Assembly: GCA_947457715.1 (NCBI GenBank)
Contig: CANGXK010000046.1
Span: 1-10,839 of the forward strand
Length of the DNA stretch: 10,839 nt
Reading direction: 5' to 3'
DNA from: Gemmatimonadota bacterium
GTDB lineage: Bacteria; Gemmatimonadota; Gemmatimonadetes; Gemmatimonadales; Gemmatimonadaceae
Shown in pieces: positions 1 to 6,855 of the stretch (positions are counted from its first letter, which is position 1; each line of letters starts with the position of its first letter). Position numbers and translations under genes: made by a program. The notes beneath the pieces were generated by a model. It did not search any database, had not been told where the DNA came from, and was given only the letters and a program-made list of their open reading frames with translations.

Positions 1-322
1 CGTCGCGGACTTCTCGCGGCGCGAGACTGAGCTTGACCTGTTCACGCGACTCGACGAGCACGGTGCCCGTGGCGTCGAGGATGGCGCCACGCAACGGTGT
101 TACGGTTTGCTGGTCGACATGCTGCCGGTCGGCCACGCGGAGCCACGTGTCATGCTCGACGACTTGCAACTGCACGGCGCGCGCGAGAATCGCCATGGCA
201 AACAGCACGAGACCGGCATGCACGATCATCGATCGTGCCCGGCTGACCAGTGCCGGAGCGTGGAGATCGTCGAGCGTATGCCGGGGCTCGTCAGGGCCGG
301 CGGGGCGGCGTGATCCGAACAT
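1..322 (-). CDS. ftsI: Penicillin-binding protein FtsI/PBP2-type, N-terminal part (cut by window edge)
   Basis: The first 107 residues of a class B penicillin-binding protein, the septal transpeptidase that cross-links peptidoglycan at the division site; the rest lies beyond base 1. There is a short basic cytoplasmic tail (about 1-31) and one membrane helix (about 32-50, followed by RAVQLQVV). Then comes the opening of the PBP dimerisation domain, with the typical pattern VTPLRGAILDATGTVLVES at 74-92 (family form P-x-R-G-x-I-x-D-x-x-G-x-x-L). The catalytic SxxK is not in view. I chose the ATG at 322, 10 nt after the ftsL stop; the ATG that overlaps the ftsL stop at 336 runs into a stop after four codons. 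No clear ribosome binding site precedes it, so translation probably depends on coupling. A PBP2 or SpoVD-type paralogue is possible, but the rsmH-ftsL context favours FtsI. Confidence 0.85.
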   Translation of the reverse strand, partial: MFGSRRPAGPDEPRHTLDDLHAPALVSRARSMIVHAGLVLFAMAILARAVQLQVVEHDTWLRVADRQHVDQQTVTPLRGAILDATGTVLVESREQVKLSLAPREVRD

Positions 323-332
323 CAGGCGACGT

Positions 333-710
333 TCATGAACGGGAGCCCGAGTCGGCGCTCGCCGGGTCGCGGGAAACCGAGTCGACCAGCATCGAGTCGG
401 AGAGCATCCGGGTCTGGGCGTCGGTCGCAACGTGCAGGCCGAGGCGCCGCTCCGCTTCGCCGATCACGCGCCCACGCGACATCGCGCTTCGGATGTCACG
501 TTCGAGCGTCGTCTTCTCCGACAGCAGCCCGCGCTGCCGATCGGACAGCCGCCGCATGTCGCGCGCCGTCGCAACGCCCACGCTTCGGCGCCAGACCACC
601 AGCGCCGCCACGCCCATGAACACGCACAGCCCAATGGCGACCCACGCGCGGCCCTTGAGAGGGCCGCGCGCAGAGCGTCGGGACGCACGCGTCGTGGACG
701 GTGTGCCCAT
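333..710 (-). CDS. ftsL: FtsL-like cell division protein
   Basis: A 125-residue single-pass membrane protein. It has a basic N-terminal tail (1-21, many R/K/S/T), one hydrophobic helix (about 22-40) and then a periplasmic stretch (about 46-90) rich in R, L, E and S with heptad-like spacing that could form a coiled coil. The C-terminal tail is polar and ends in several S/D residues. Size and topology fit FtsL, which with FtsB/DivIC and FtsQ bridges to and activates FtsW-FtsI at the septum. FtsL is poorly conserved in sequence, so the call rests on topology and on its place between rsmH and ftsI. Its ATG overlaps the rsmH stop in an ATGA arrangement, which implies translational coupling. A GGAAG about 10 nt upstream may serve as ribosome binding site. 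Confidence 0.78.
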   Translation of the reverse strand: MGTPSTTRASRRSARGPLKGRAWVAIGLCVFMGVAALVVWRRSVGVATARDMRRLSDRQRGLLSEKTTLERDIRSAMSRGRVIGEAERRLGLHVATDAQTRMLSDSMLVDSVSRDPASADSGSRS

Positions 711-1660
711 CAGAGGGCGAGCTTCCAGGCCCGCAGACGCGCGCTGCGCGCGCGCGGATTCCCTGCCACTTCGTCCTCGGTCGCGTTGATCGGGCGGCGC
801 GTCAACGTGTCACCAAGCGGCTTGCCACGGCACGTGCAAATCATCTGCCGCGGCGGGCAGACGCACACGGTGCTCCAGTCGCGAAACGCGTTCTTGACGA
901 GACGATCTTCGCCCGAGTGATAGCTGATGATGGCCAGCACGCCACCGGGCGTAAGGCGGTCGCGCAGCAGCGGCAGCGCGTGTTCCAGGCCGGAGAGTTC
1001 GTCGTTCACCGCAATGCGGATGGCCTGGAAGATGCGCGCGAAGTCGGGCGCACCGCTGCGTGGTCCGAGCACGGCGCGGATCGCGTCGACGAGATCGTCG
1101 GCGGTGGCGAAGGGCCGGCGCTCGCGGCGGCGCACGATCTCGCGGGCCATGCGGGCCGCCCGCGGCTCATCGGCATAGGTGCGGAGCAATGCCGACAGAT
1201 CGACCTCGTCGATCGTATTCAGCAGCTCACCGGCGTCGGTTTCGGCGTCGGTGCCCATGCGCATATCGAGCGGAGCACCTGCACGAAAGGTGAAGCCGCG
1301 GGTGAGATCGTCGAACTGATGCGACGAAACGCCAAGGTCGAGAAGAATGCCATCGAAGCGCTCCCCCTCGGCGAGTCCGGCGGTGTCGAGCGCGGCGTAG
1401 TTGCCGAGCAGTGCCCGAAACTGACCGGCGCGCTCGAAATCGGCCAATCGCTCGCGCGCCGCCGCGAGCGCCCGCGGGTCGCGATCGACGCCGGTGACAC
1501 GCATGCCGCGTTCAAGAAGGGCAGCGGTGTGCCCACCACCCCCCAGCGTGCAATCGAGCACCGTCGAGGCGCCGGCGAGCAGCGCTTCGATCTCGGCCAG
1601 CAGCACTGGGACGTGGTAGGCGCCAACGCGCCCGGATGGGAGAGTACGGACCGGGCTCAC
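710..1660 (-). CDS. rsmH: 16S rRNA (cytosine(1402)-N(4))-methyltransferase RsmH (MraW)
   Basis: A 316-residue protein of full family length. RsmH uses S-adenosylmethionine to methylate N4 of C1402 in the decoding centre of 16S rRNA. Visible landmarks are the N-terminal YHVPVLLAE (15-23), the SAM-binding loop DCTLGGGGHT (36-45), and GILLDLGVSSHQFD followed by a RGFTFR-x4-LDMRM segment (about 103-133). Further on are FARIFQAIRIAVNDEL, AIISYHSGEDRLVKNAF, and a C-terminal CPP-x4-C-x-C cluster before NPRARSARLRAWK. It starts at GTG 1660; the in-frame upstream sequence meets a stop without a better start, and no good ribosome binding site is visible. It is the first gene of the dcw segment, has a promoter-like sequence about 30 nt upstream, and overlaps ftsL by 3 nt. 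The usual upstream partner mraZ is absent here. Confidence 0.97.
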   Translation of the reverse strand: MSPVRTLPSGRVGAYHVPVLLAEIEALLAGASTVLDCTLGGGGHTAALLERGMRVTGVDRDPRALAAARERLADFERAGQFRALLGNYAALDTAGLAEGERFDGILLDLGVSSHQFDDLTRGFTFRAGAPLDMRMGTDAETDAGELLNTIDEVDLSALLRTYADEPRAARMAREIVRRRERRPFATADDLVDAIRAVLGPRSGAPDFARIFQAIRIAVNDELSGLEHALPLLRDRLTPGGVLAIISYHSGEDRLVKNAFRDWSTVCVCPPRQMICTCRGKPLGDTLTRRPINATEDEVAGNPRARSARLRAWKLAL

Positions 1661-1690
1661 GCGCGTATTGGAGGCTCGTTGGGGCGCGTC

Positions 1691-1720
1691 ATGTTAGTGA
1701 GGTGCTGAGTGCACCGTCAA
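1691..1720 (-). promoter_or_regulatory. Probable sigma70-type promoter of rsmH-ftsL-ftsI
   Basis: Reading the minus strand, TTGACG (1720-1715) is followed after 18 nt by TAACAT (1696-1691). This is five of six matches to the -35 consensus and four of six to the -10 consensus. Transcription would begin near 1684 and give a leader of about 24 nt before the rsmH GTG at 1660. It lies downstream of the intrinsic terminator of the preceding gene, where a new promoter is needed. The spacer holds the inverted repeat GGTGC-N5-GCACC (1701-1715), which could be an operator. The call is from sequence only. Confidence 0.5.
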
Positions 1721-1807
1721 GCGATGGTGACGCGTTCAGAAATGTGCATTACCCGTACCGCCGCACGGATGTGATGGCGTGTGCGTTGTCCCATACGGGG
1801 GCAGGCC

Positions 1808-1847
1808 GAAAACGAACGGGCCCACCGTCGGAGCGACGGCGGGCCCG
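1808..1847 (-). terminator. Intrinsic (rho-independent) terminator after the TPR gene
   Basis: Just 20 nt past the stop of the TPR gene, the minus strand can form a 13-bp GC-rich stem (1847-1835 with 1829-1817) around a 5-nt loop (1834-1830). It is followed by the T-rich GTTCGTTTTC. One position is a G-U wobble in the minus-strand RNA but would be an A-C mismatch in plus-strand RNA, and only the minus strand has the T-rich tail. The terminator is therefore oriented for the TPR gene and separates it from rsmH. Confidence 0.8.
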
Positions 1848-1866
1848 GGGTCCTGCGAACACGGTG

Positions 1867-3573
1867 CTACTTACAGAACGCCTTGACCATCTGGTCGGCC
1901 GACGGATCGAGCTGCATCACGAAGCCCATGTACTGGCGCATCGCGTCCGGGGCAAATGTACCACCCTTGGGCAGATTGATCTGCGCATCGACGAACAGGT
2001 TCTTGGCTTCCTTGGCCAGTGGGCAGCTCTTCTGCTCGCTCGCCGCGGTCAACTTGAGCTGTCCGTACACGACACCAGCCGCACCGAGCAGGAACTGCGC
2101 CTGCGCCTTCGTGGGGCCCTTGGACACGGAATCGGCGTACGTGAGCGTCGCGATCATCGCGTCGAAGTCCGCCGGCAGCTTGCTGGCCTGCGCCTTCTTG
2201 AACTGATCGTTGCCGGTCTGCACGAGCATCTGTCGCACCAACGTGCTGGTGTCACCGGCAGCGATCAACGCACGAGCCGCGGGTACGACTTCTTCCGTAC
2301 GGTTCAGGTCCTTGAGCAGCGTGAGTCGCAGGAAGGCACCGTTCTCAACGGCGACCTTGGCCGTCATGGCCTTGTCGAGCGCTTCGAGCGCCTGCTGGTT
2401 CTGACCGGCCTTCTGGAGCGCCACGATCTGCGTGAACGTGAGCCCCGGCTCACCGGGAAACTTGGCGAGGCCCATTGCCGCCATTTCCGCCGCCTTCTGG
2501 AACTGGCTGTCGGCCGCCATGGCTGCCGCAGAAAGCGAGAAGTAGGCCGTGTCGGCAAACGACGTGTCGAGCTTCACCAGTTCGTCGCCCTGCGCGAAGG
2601 CGTCCTTGTAGTCGCGCGTGGCGAGGAGGATGCGCCAGCGAAGACGCAGCAGGTCGGGGTCGCCCGGATTGAGCATCACGGCCGTGTCGATGACCGGCTT
2701 GGCGAGGCGTGGATTGGCAACGCTGGCCAGCTCTTCGACCACGTCCTTCTGCAGACGCGGGTTCTTCGGGTCGGTGGCGAGGAGACGCGTGAGCGCCACC
2801 ACGGCCGAGTCCTGCTGACCGAGCGCACGATACGACGAGGCGAGGATCGCGAGGCCCGGACGGCTTCGGGGATCGATGGCGACGATCTCCCTGGCGATCG
2901 CGAGCTGTTCGGCGGCCGGCGCCTTCTGGGTGATCATCACGTTCGCCATGCAGATCCGCGCGAGCGTGGCGCGCGGGTACAGCACGATGCCTTCCTTCGC
3001 AGCGGCGATGGCGGCGTCGTACTTCTGGTCGCGGGCCGCGTTGATGCACTTCTTTTCGGCGTCGATCTGCTTGCGCGCTTCCTTGAGTTCCTTGGAGATC
3101 GCGCCGGCGGCATCACCGACGCTCTTCACGTCGAACGCGCCGATCGGCTGGACCAAGGCGTTGTCACGCGCCAACACGAGGTTGGCCTCGACCCGCACAC
3201 CGGTTGCCGTTTTGGTGGCCATACCGGTCACGTACTCGTCGGCGCGCAGCAGCGTGGCGAGGGCACGCTGATCGTGCGCTTCAAGGGCGTCGGTGATCGG
3301 GAAGCCGGAGGCCTCGAGCGTGGCATTGATGTCCGTCTTGGGCAGGACGTAGACCTGCTTGAACGGGAACTCGCTGTTCATGCGCGAGCGCACCGCGTCG
3401 GCGGCCTGCACTCCCAATCCCTTCTCACCAGCCTTGAACACCGCCACGAGTACGCGTGTGGCGTTCGGGTCGGGGACCCGATTGTACTGAGCGGACGCAA
3501 TCGACGGCACCGCGAGGGTACCAACGAGGGCGAGACCGATTCCGGCGAGCGCCTGGAAATGCCGTGACGTCAA
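1867..3573 (-). CDS. Secreted TPR protein with TolB/CsgG-like N-terminal region
   Basis: A 568-residue exported protein of unknown specific function. Residues 1-28 are a signal peptide with a hydrophobic core and an ASA cleavage motif before QY; there is no lipobox cysteine. Residues about 38-165 (TRVLVAVF, ADAVRSRM, LLRADEYVTGMA and a following beta-rich stretch) resemble the alpha/beta domain found in TolB-, CsgG- and FlgO-like envelope proteins; this is a resemblance judged by eye. From about 175 to 410 there are helical repeats with TPR character, for example 177-205, 238-270, 305-335 and 343-405. The C-terminal 150 residues are helical and hold two cysteines (C517, C567) that could pair. 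It most likely acts as a periplasmic protein-interaction scaffold. I chose a TTG start because it has a strong ribosome binding site and is followed at once by the signal peptide. A longer reading to 3708 would put 45 unconvincing residues before the signal peptide. It sits 212 nt after tRNA-Val and stands alone, with its own terminator. Confidence 0.85.
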   Translation of the reverse strand: MTSRHFQALAGIGLALVGTLAVPSIASAQYNRVPDPNATRVLVAVFKAGEKGLGVQAADAVRSRMNSEFPFKQVYVLPKTDINATLEASGFPITDALEAHDQRALATLLRADEYVTGMATKTATGVRVEANLVLARDNALVQPIGAFDVKSVGDAAGAISKELKEARKQIDAEKKCINAARDQKYDAAIAAAKEGIVLYPRATLARICMANVMITQKAPAAEQLAIAREIVAIDPRSRPGLAILASSYRALGQQDSAVVALTRLLATDPKNPRLQKDVVEELASVANPRLAKPVIDTAVMLNPGDPDLLRLRWRILLATRDYKDAFAQGDELVKLDTSFADTAYFSLSAAAMAADSQFQKAAEMAAMGLAKFPGEPGLTFTQIVALQKAGQNQQALEALDKAMTAKVAVENGAFLRLTLLKDLNRTEEVVPAARALIAAGDTSTLVRQMLVQTGNDQFKKAQASKLPADFDAMIATLTYADSVSKGPTKAQAQFLLGAAGVVYGQLKLTAASEQKSCPLAKEAKNLFVDAQINLPKGGTFAPDAMRQYMGFVMQLDPSADQMVKAFCK

Positions 3574-3586
3574 TGTCGTAACCTCC
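3571..3586 (-). promoter_or_regulatory. Ribosome binding site that fixes the TTG start of the TPR gene
   Basis: GGAGG (3586-3582) stands 8 nt before TTG (3573-3571). No ATG or GTG lies in frame between this site and the signal peptide, so this pair decides the start. Confidence 0.7.
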
Positions 3587-3785
3587 GCACCGTGAGCCGT
3601 GGACCCGGCATGACGCCGGACTACCTGCAACCTGAGTGGCCGTGCGCAAGCCAATCGGTCTGAGGGGAACTGCAGAACTTGAGGACAGATCACACACCGC
3701 GCAAGCAAGCGACCGCGGCCGATGCCAGTCTGGAATGCGCATCCCGTACGAGCCGAATGGAAGGCATCGACTTGTGCGGGACGAG

Positions 3786-3859
3786 TGGGCGAAGAGGGAC
3801 TCGAACCCCCGACATCCTGCGTGTAAGGCAGGCGCTCTAACCAACTGAGCTATTCGCCC
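3786..3859 (-). tRNA. tRNA-Val (anticodon UAC)
   Basis: A complete 74-nt cloverleaf. The acceptor arms GGGCGAA (from 3859) and TTCGCCC pair over all 7 bp. The D arm is GCTC-AGTTGGTTA-GAGC. The anticodon stem CCTGC/GCAGG encloses the loop CTTACAC, with anticodon TAC at 3825-3823. The variable loop is 5 nt, and the T arm is GGGGG-TTCGAGT-CCCTC with one G-U pair. The discriminator base is A. The CCA end is not encoded (the next bases are CTC), so it must be added after transcription. No convincing promoter or terminator is visible in the flanks. Confidence 0.98.
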
Positions 3860-3995
3860 GTTGTACGTCGGACCCTTCGCCGCCGTTGAGAAGCTACAAT
3901 GGCAGAGGGACGCTGCTCCCAGCGAATCCAGAACTTAACCGGAATATCACGTTCGACCGGGCTCCTCTCTCACCCAGGGCCGTCGCGTCCTCCGT

Positions 3996-4166
3996 TCAGC
4001 CCTTGAGAATAGCGAGCGGGATCAGTACGACGTAACCAACCACGAGCAGCACGGGGGCGAGGGTTTCGCCGCCTCGGGCGAGGTCCACGTAACCGACCAC
4101 CAACGCGAGTGCAGCGGCGCCCCAGTACAGCAGGGCGCGCGAGCGGGGCTTATCAATCGAAGTCAT
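3996..4166 (-). CDS. Small two-helix membrane protein, function unknown
   Basis: A 56-residue protein I do not recognise. A short charged head (MTSIDKPRSR) is followed by a hydrophobic helix (about 11-27), a brief polar turn (DLARGGET, 28-35) and a second hydrophobic helix (about 36-54) ending in LKG. This predicts a small inner-membrane hairpin. I prefer the ATG at 4166; a GTG at 4196 would add ten residues that look like random translation. GGAGG directly abuts the ATG, too close to work as a normal ribosome binding site. A possible -10 element lies 5 nt upstream, so the message may be leaderless. The gene is 59 nt past the metalloprotease stop, on the same strand, and may be the last gene of that operon. 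The compact hydrophobic design supports a real gene, but no family evidence is available. Confidence 0.55.
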   Translation of the reverse strand: MTSIDKPRSRALLYWGAAALALVVGYVDLARGGETLAPVLLVVGYVVLIPLAILKG

Positions 4167-4171
4167 CCTCC

Positions 4172-4201
4172 ACGATACCGCGAAACGAGGTGGCACGGCA
4201 A
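4172..4201 (-). promoter_or_regulatory. Possible leaderless promoter of the 56-residue membrane protein gene
   Basis: On the minus strand TTGCCG (4201-4196) and TATCGT (4177-4172) are separated by 18 nt, each matching four of six consensus bases. The -10 ends 5 nt before the ATG, so transcription would begin at or next to the start codon. Weak matches like these can occur by chance. Confidence 0.3.
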
Positions 4202-4225
4202 GGGCGGGCGCGGAACGACTGTGGG

Positions 4226-5224
4226 TCAGGATACCCCGGCGGACTCCGAGGGTCCCGCATCCAGCAACGCCTGGAGGGCAGACGTTCGGGCAGCCTCGTC
4301 CTGCGCACGGTCGGCCGCCCGCAGCGCCTCCAGCTTACGACGGTCCCGCCGGCGCTTGCGGATCACGAGCGGCAAGAGAAGCACCGCGAACAACCCGAAC
4401 ACCGCCGAGACGTTCGTTACCAGCGCGAGCGCGCCGTAGCGACCGCGCGTGCGCTGCTTCCAGTGCGTCTCGAACTGCTCGCCGGTCATGCCGTACGCTT
4501 GTCGGATCGCCTTCTCCATCGATCCGGTTGCCGTCCAGTAGCGAAAAAAGTTGGCCAGCCCGTTCACGCGATCGAGCGCCTGCAACTCACTCACGACACG
4601 ATACGCCATCGCGTAGCTCCAGGTCGCCTCCACTCCCCCGGAATAGAAGCCACGCTCGAGTTGGTCGAGCGACGGAAGCGTGCGCCACACCATCGTCAGC
4701 GAGGTCGCGAACGCTTCATCGCGCGTCCACTCGCCGGCGGCGACGCTGGCGTAGCCCTCATCGAACCACCGCGGCGGGAGGCGTCCGAGGCGTTCGTGCA
4801 GCGCGAGATGCGCGAGCTCGTGCCGTAAGACGCGCACGGGGTCACCGGCATCGCTCCCGGCCCGGGCGCCCTGCAACACCAGTCGCTGCTCATCGGGAAT
4901 CGCGATGGCCGCGCCCCACTCCGGGGCGTGCGGTCCGACCCACTGCCGGAAGCGCTCCGCATCGGGAGCGACCGCAATCAGGACCTTCGCCGCCGGTCGC
5001 GGCAACCCCGGAAAACTGTCATGTGCCTGCGCAGCGGTCAGAAGGGTTCGGGCGAGCCGTGCATCCCGCGCATCGGCCACGACCGTGAAGCGGCCTTCGT
5101 CGAACCGCACGCCGGGGGCGCGCGGCGACTGCGCCGCCAGCCCGTGGCCAACGACCAGCGTCGCCAGCGTCGCCAACGCCGCGACGGCCAGCCTGAGGCG
5201 CCGGAGCGCGCGGAGTGGCGGCAC
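4226..5224 (-). CDS. Membrane-anchored HEXXH metalloprotease-like protein (peptidase MA/gluzincin type)
   Basis: A 332-residue protein with the layout of an envelope zinc peptidase. There is a signal peptide (1 to about 31, ending GLAAQ), then an alpha/beta domain with HELAH at 135-139. The HELAH supplies two zinc-binding histidines and the catalytic glutamate. RWFDEGYAS follows at 152-160, where the glutamate (156) sits as the third ligand in the gluzincin pattern. A membrane helix lies at about 264-288 and is followed by a strongly basic RKRRR stop-transfer segment and a cytoplasmic alpha-helical tail of about 40 residues. The peptidase domain should therefore face the periplasm, tethered by its C-terminal helix. 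No substrate is known. It starts at GTG 5224, 27 nt after rluD, with TGAGG about 9 nt upstream. The active-site set appears complete, but a non-enzymatic role cannot be excluded. Confidence 0.87.
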   Translation of the reverse strand: MPPLRALRRLRLAVAALATLATLVVGHGLAAQSPRAPGVRFDEGRFTVVADARDARLARTLLTAAQAHDSFPGLPRPAAKVLIAVAPDAERFRQWVGPHAPEWGAAIAIPDEQRLVLQGARAGSDAGDPVRVLRHELAHLALHERLGRLPPRWFDEGYASVAAGEWTRDEAFATSLTMVWRTLPSLDQLERGFYSGGVEATWSYAMAYRVVSELQALDRVNGLANFFRYWTATGSMEKAIRQAYGMTGEQFETHWKQRTRGRYGALALVTNVSAVFGLFAVLLLPLVIRKRRRDRRKLEALRAADRAQDEAARTSALQALLDAGPSESAGVS

Positions 5225-5251
5225 CTCGGTGAGCCTCAGGTCGCGACGACG

Positions 5252-6307
5252 TTACTCGAGGGCGTCGTCGTGGTCGTCCGACTGGTGTCCGGGGAGGACT
5301 TCGTCGGTTTTGTAGAACCCGAAGACCTCGAGCGGATCCTGATGCGTGGCGAGTTCCGGCATAAGGCTCACCACGGACAACGACTGACGCAGGTCCGCCG
5401 GGAGGGGCGAACGCAAGTCGACCGGCGCGCCGGTGATCGGATGACGGAAGCGCAGCCAGGCCGCATGGAGAAAGTGCCGTTTCACGGGCAACGCCACCAG
5501 GCGCCGTCCACCGCCGCCGCCGTACGTGTCGTCTCCGACCACCGGGTGGCCGATCGACGAGAGGTGCACACGGATTTGATGCGTGCGCCCGCTGTGCAGG
5601 TGCGCCCGCAGCAGATCGGCCGAGTCGAAGCGGCCAAGACGCACGAAATCCGTCCGCGACATCCGTCCATCAGGGACGATCGTCATCTTGGTGCGGTCCC
5701 GGGGATCTCGGCCGATCGGCTTTTCCACCGTGATGTTGTCGGTGGACAGGTGTCCCCAGCAGAGCGCGACGTAGCGGCGCGTGACCTTGCGGGCAGCCAG
5801 CGCGGCGCTGAGCGACCGGTGGGCCACGTCGGTCTTGGCCACAATGAGGAGTCCCGACGTGTCCTTGTCGAGACGGTGTACCAGGCCGGCGCGCTCCTCG
5901 CCCCCGCCTTCGGCCAACGGCTCACCGCGGCCGACCAGGGCGTTCACCAGCGTGCCGGTCCAGTTGCCCGGGGCCGGATGCACGACCATGCCGGCGGCCT
6001 TATCGACCACCAGCAGATACTCGTCTTCGTAGACGATATCGAGCGGAATGTTCTCCGGCACGATGTCTCGACCCGGTGGCGGCGGAATCACCACATGGAC
6101 GCGGTCACCCGCGACGCTGCGATACGACGCCTTTTCCGCCTGATCGTTGACCTTGACCTGGGCGTTGGCAATCAGCGTGGCGGCCTGGGTCCGCGACAAC
6201 GCACACGTGCGGGCAACAAGCAAATCGAGCCGCTCTCCCACGTCGCCGTCGTCGGCAACCTGAAAGTCGTGCACGGTACCCGACGGGGCGCCCGACACAG
6301 CACTCAC
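5252..6307 (-). CDS. rluD: RluA-family 23S rRNA pseudouridine synthase, RluD-like
   Basis: A 351-residue enzyme that converts uridines in RNA to pseudouridine; RluD itself modifies helix 69 of 23S rRNA. Residues about 13-73 form an S4 RNA-binding domain (GERLDLLVA, SRTQAATLIANAQVKVN, GDRV). The catalytic domain follows, with YEDEYLLVVDKAAGMVVHPAPG (in parts, 93-114), VHRLDKDTSGLL (143-154, catalytic Asp147), RRYVALCWG, and HSGRTHQIRVHLSSIGHPVVGD. The order S4 plus RluA and the HPAPG and HRLDKDTSG forms favour the RluC/RluD branch, most likely RluD. A C-terminal tail of about 35 residues ends acidic (DDHDDALE). I chose GTG 6307, which overlaps the lspA stop in a GTGA arrangement just before the S4 domain. 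ATG codons at 6364 and 6346 would lengthen the overlap with lspA and add glycine-rich residues. The exact target site is inferred. Confidence 0.93.
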   Translation of the reverse strand: MSAVSGAPSGTVHDFQVADDGDVGERLDLLVARTCALSRTQAATLIANAQVKVNDQAEKASYRSVAGDRVHVVIPPPPGRDIVPENIPLDIVYEDEYLLVVDKAAGMVVHPAPGNWTGTLVNALVGRGEPLAEGGGEERAGLVHRLDKDTSGLLIVAKTDVAHRSLSAALAARKVTRRYVALCWGHLSTDNITVEKPIGRDPRDRTKMTIVPDGRMSRTDFVRLGRFDSADLLRAHLHSGRTHQIRVHLSSIGHPVVGDDTYGGGGGRRLVALPVKRHFLHAAWLRFRHPITGAPVDLRSPLPADLRQSLSVVSLMPELATHQDPLEVFGFYKTDEVLPGHQSDDHDDALE

Positions 6308-6855
6308 GAAGCCGCCGCCTGCTGCTCTGCCTTGTCCAACTGCCATAGTGCGATCACGAGACACCCTGCTCCGATAGTGACGGCGGTGTCGGCTACGTTG
6401 AACGTCCAGAAGCGGACGTCGCCGTACCCGATGTCGATGAAATCCACGACGCCGTCTCGCAGCCGAATGCGATCAAGCAGGTTACCGATGGCTCCCCCGA
6501 CCACCACGGGCACGCCGAACGCGGCGAGCCGGGAGATGCGGGTCAGGTCCGCCGTGGCGCGAATGAGGACCACGACGATCACGACGCTGAGCGCCGCGAA
6601 GATCCAGCGTGACGCGGGGCCGAGGTGCATGCCGAAGGCCGCCCCCGGATTGTAAGCAAGCGTGAAGCGCACCACGTTGCCGATGATCTCGTGCGGAATA
6701 TGGCGCGGGGCGAGGTGCTCCACGGCCAAGGCTTTGGTCATCGCATCAACGGCGATGATCAGTACGACGAGGATCCAAAAGCGGGGCGTGACCGACGCCT
6801 CCGGCACATCGTTGACGATGGCCGACGCACTGGCATTACGGGTCGGGGTGGTCAT
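6304..6855 (-). CDS. lspA: Lipoprotein signal peptidase LspA, second tandem copy
   Basis: A 183-residue integral membrane aspartic peptidase that removes the signal peptide of diacylated prolipoproteins in the inner membrane. Four hydrophobic segments are visible (about 26-45, 84-101, 110-127 and 155-171). The conserved set is present: D37-xx-TK, YNPGAAFG (68-75), GNLLDRIR (124-131), GVVDFIDIG (135-143) and FNVADTAV (152-159). Asp138 and Asp156 are the expected catalytic pair. The N-terminal tail is about 24 residues, 20 longer than in the other copy. It starts at ATG 6855, which overlaps the stop of the preceding lspA in an ATGA arrangement, and its own stop overlaps the rluD start. By my hand alignment it is roughly half identical to the upstream copy over about 135 residues without gaps, so the pair arose by an old tandem duplication or by joining of two diverged homologues. 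Confidence 0.95.
   Translation of the reverse strand: MTTPTRNASASAIVNDVPEASVTPRFWILVVLIIAVDAMTKALAVEHLAPRHIPHEIIGNVVRFTLAYNPGAAFGMHLGPASRWIFAALSVVIVVVLIRATADLTRISRLAAFGVPVVVGGAIGNLLDRIRLRDGVVDFIDIGYGDVRFWTFNVADTAVTIGAGCLVIALWQLDKAEQQAAAS

Noticed and set aside
1659..1693. An 11-codon reading frame (MTRPNEPPIRA) that ends in the rsmH start, like a leader peptide
   Set aside because: Its ATG overlaps the predicted -10 box, so it would lie upstream of the transcription start and not be in the message.
701..1708. A 335-codon open frame on the plus strand opposite rsmH
   Set aside because: Mirror frame of a clear rsmH; no independent evidence of coding.
1636..3567. A 643-codon open frame on the plus strand opposite the TPR gene
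   Set aside because: It is the antisense shadow of a high-GC gene: rich in R, G, E, H and L, with no signal peptide or domain pattern, and it also crosses the terminator and the rsmH promoter.
3605..3619. Small hairpin CCGGC-N5-GCCGG upstream of the TPR gene
   Set aside because: Only 5 bp in GC-rich DNA, without a T tract or a switch-like partner; likely chance.
3860..3995. Search for a tRNA-Val promoter and a terminator after the small membrane protein gene
   Set aside because: No -35/-10 pair with acceptable spacing and no stem followed by a T run was found.
4928..6655. A 575-codon open frame on the plus strand opposite rluD and parts of lspA and the peptidase gene
   Set aside because: It spans three well-supported minus-strand genes and changes composition at their borders; no recognisable motif.
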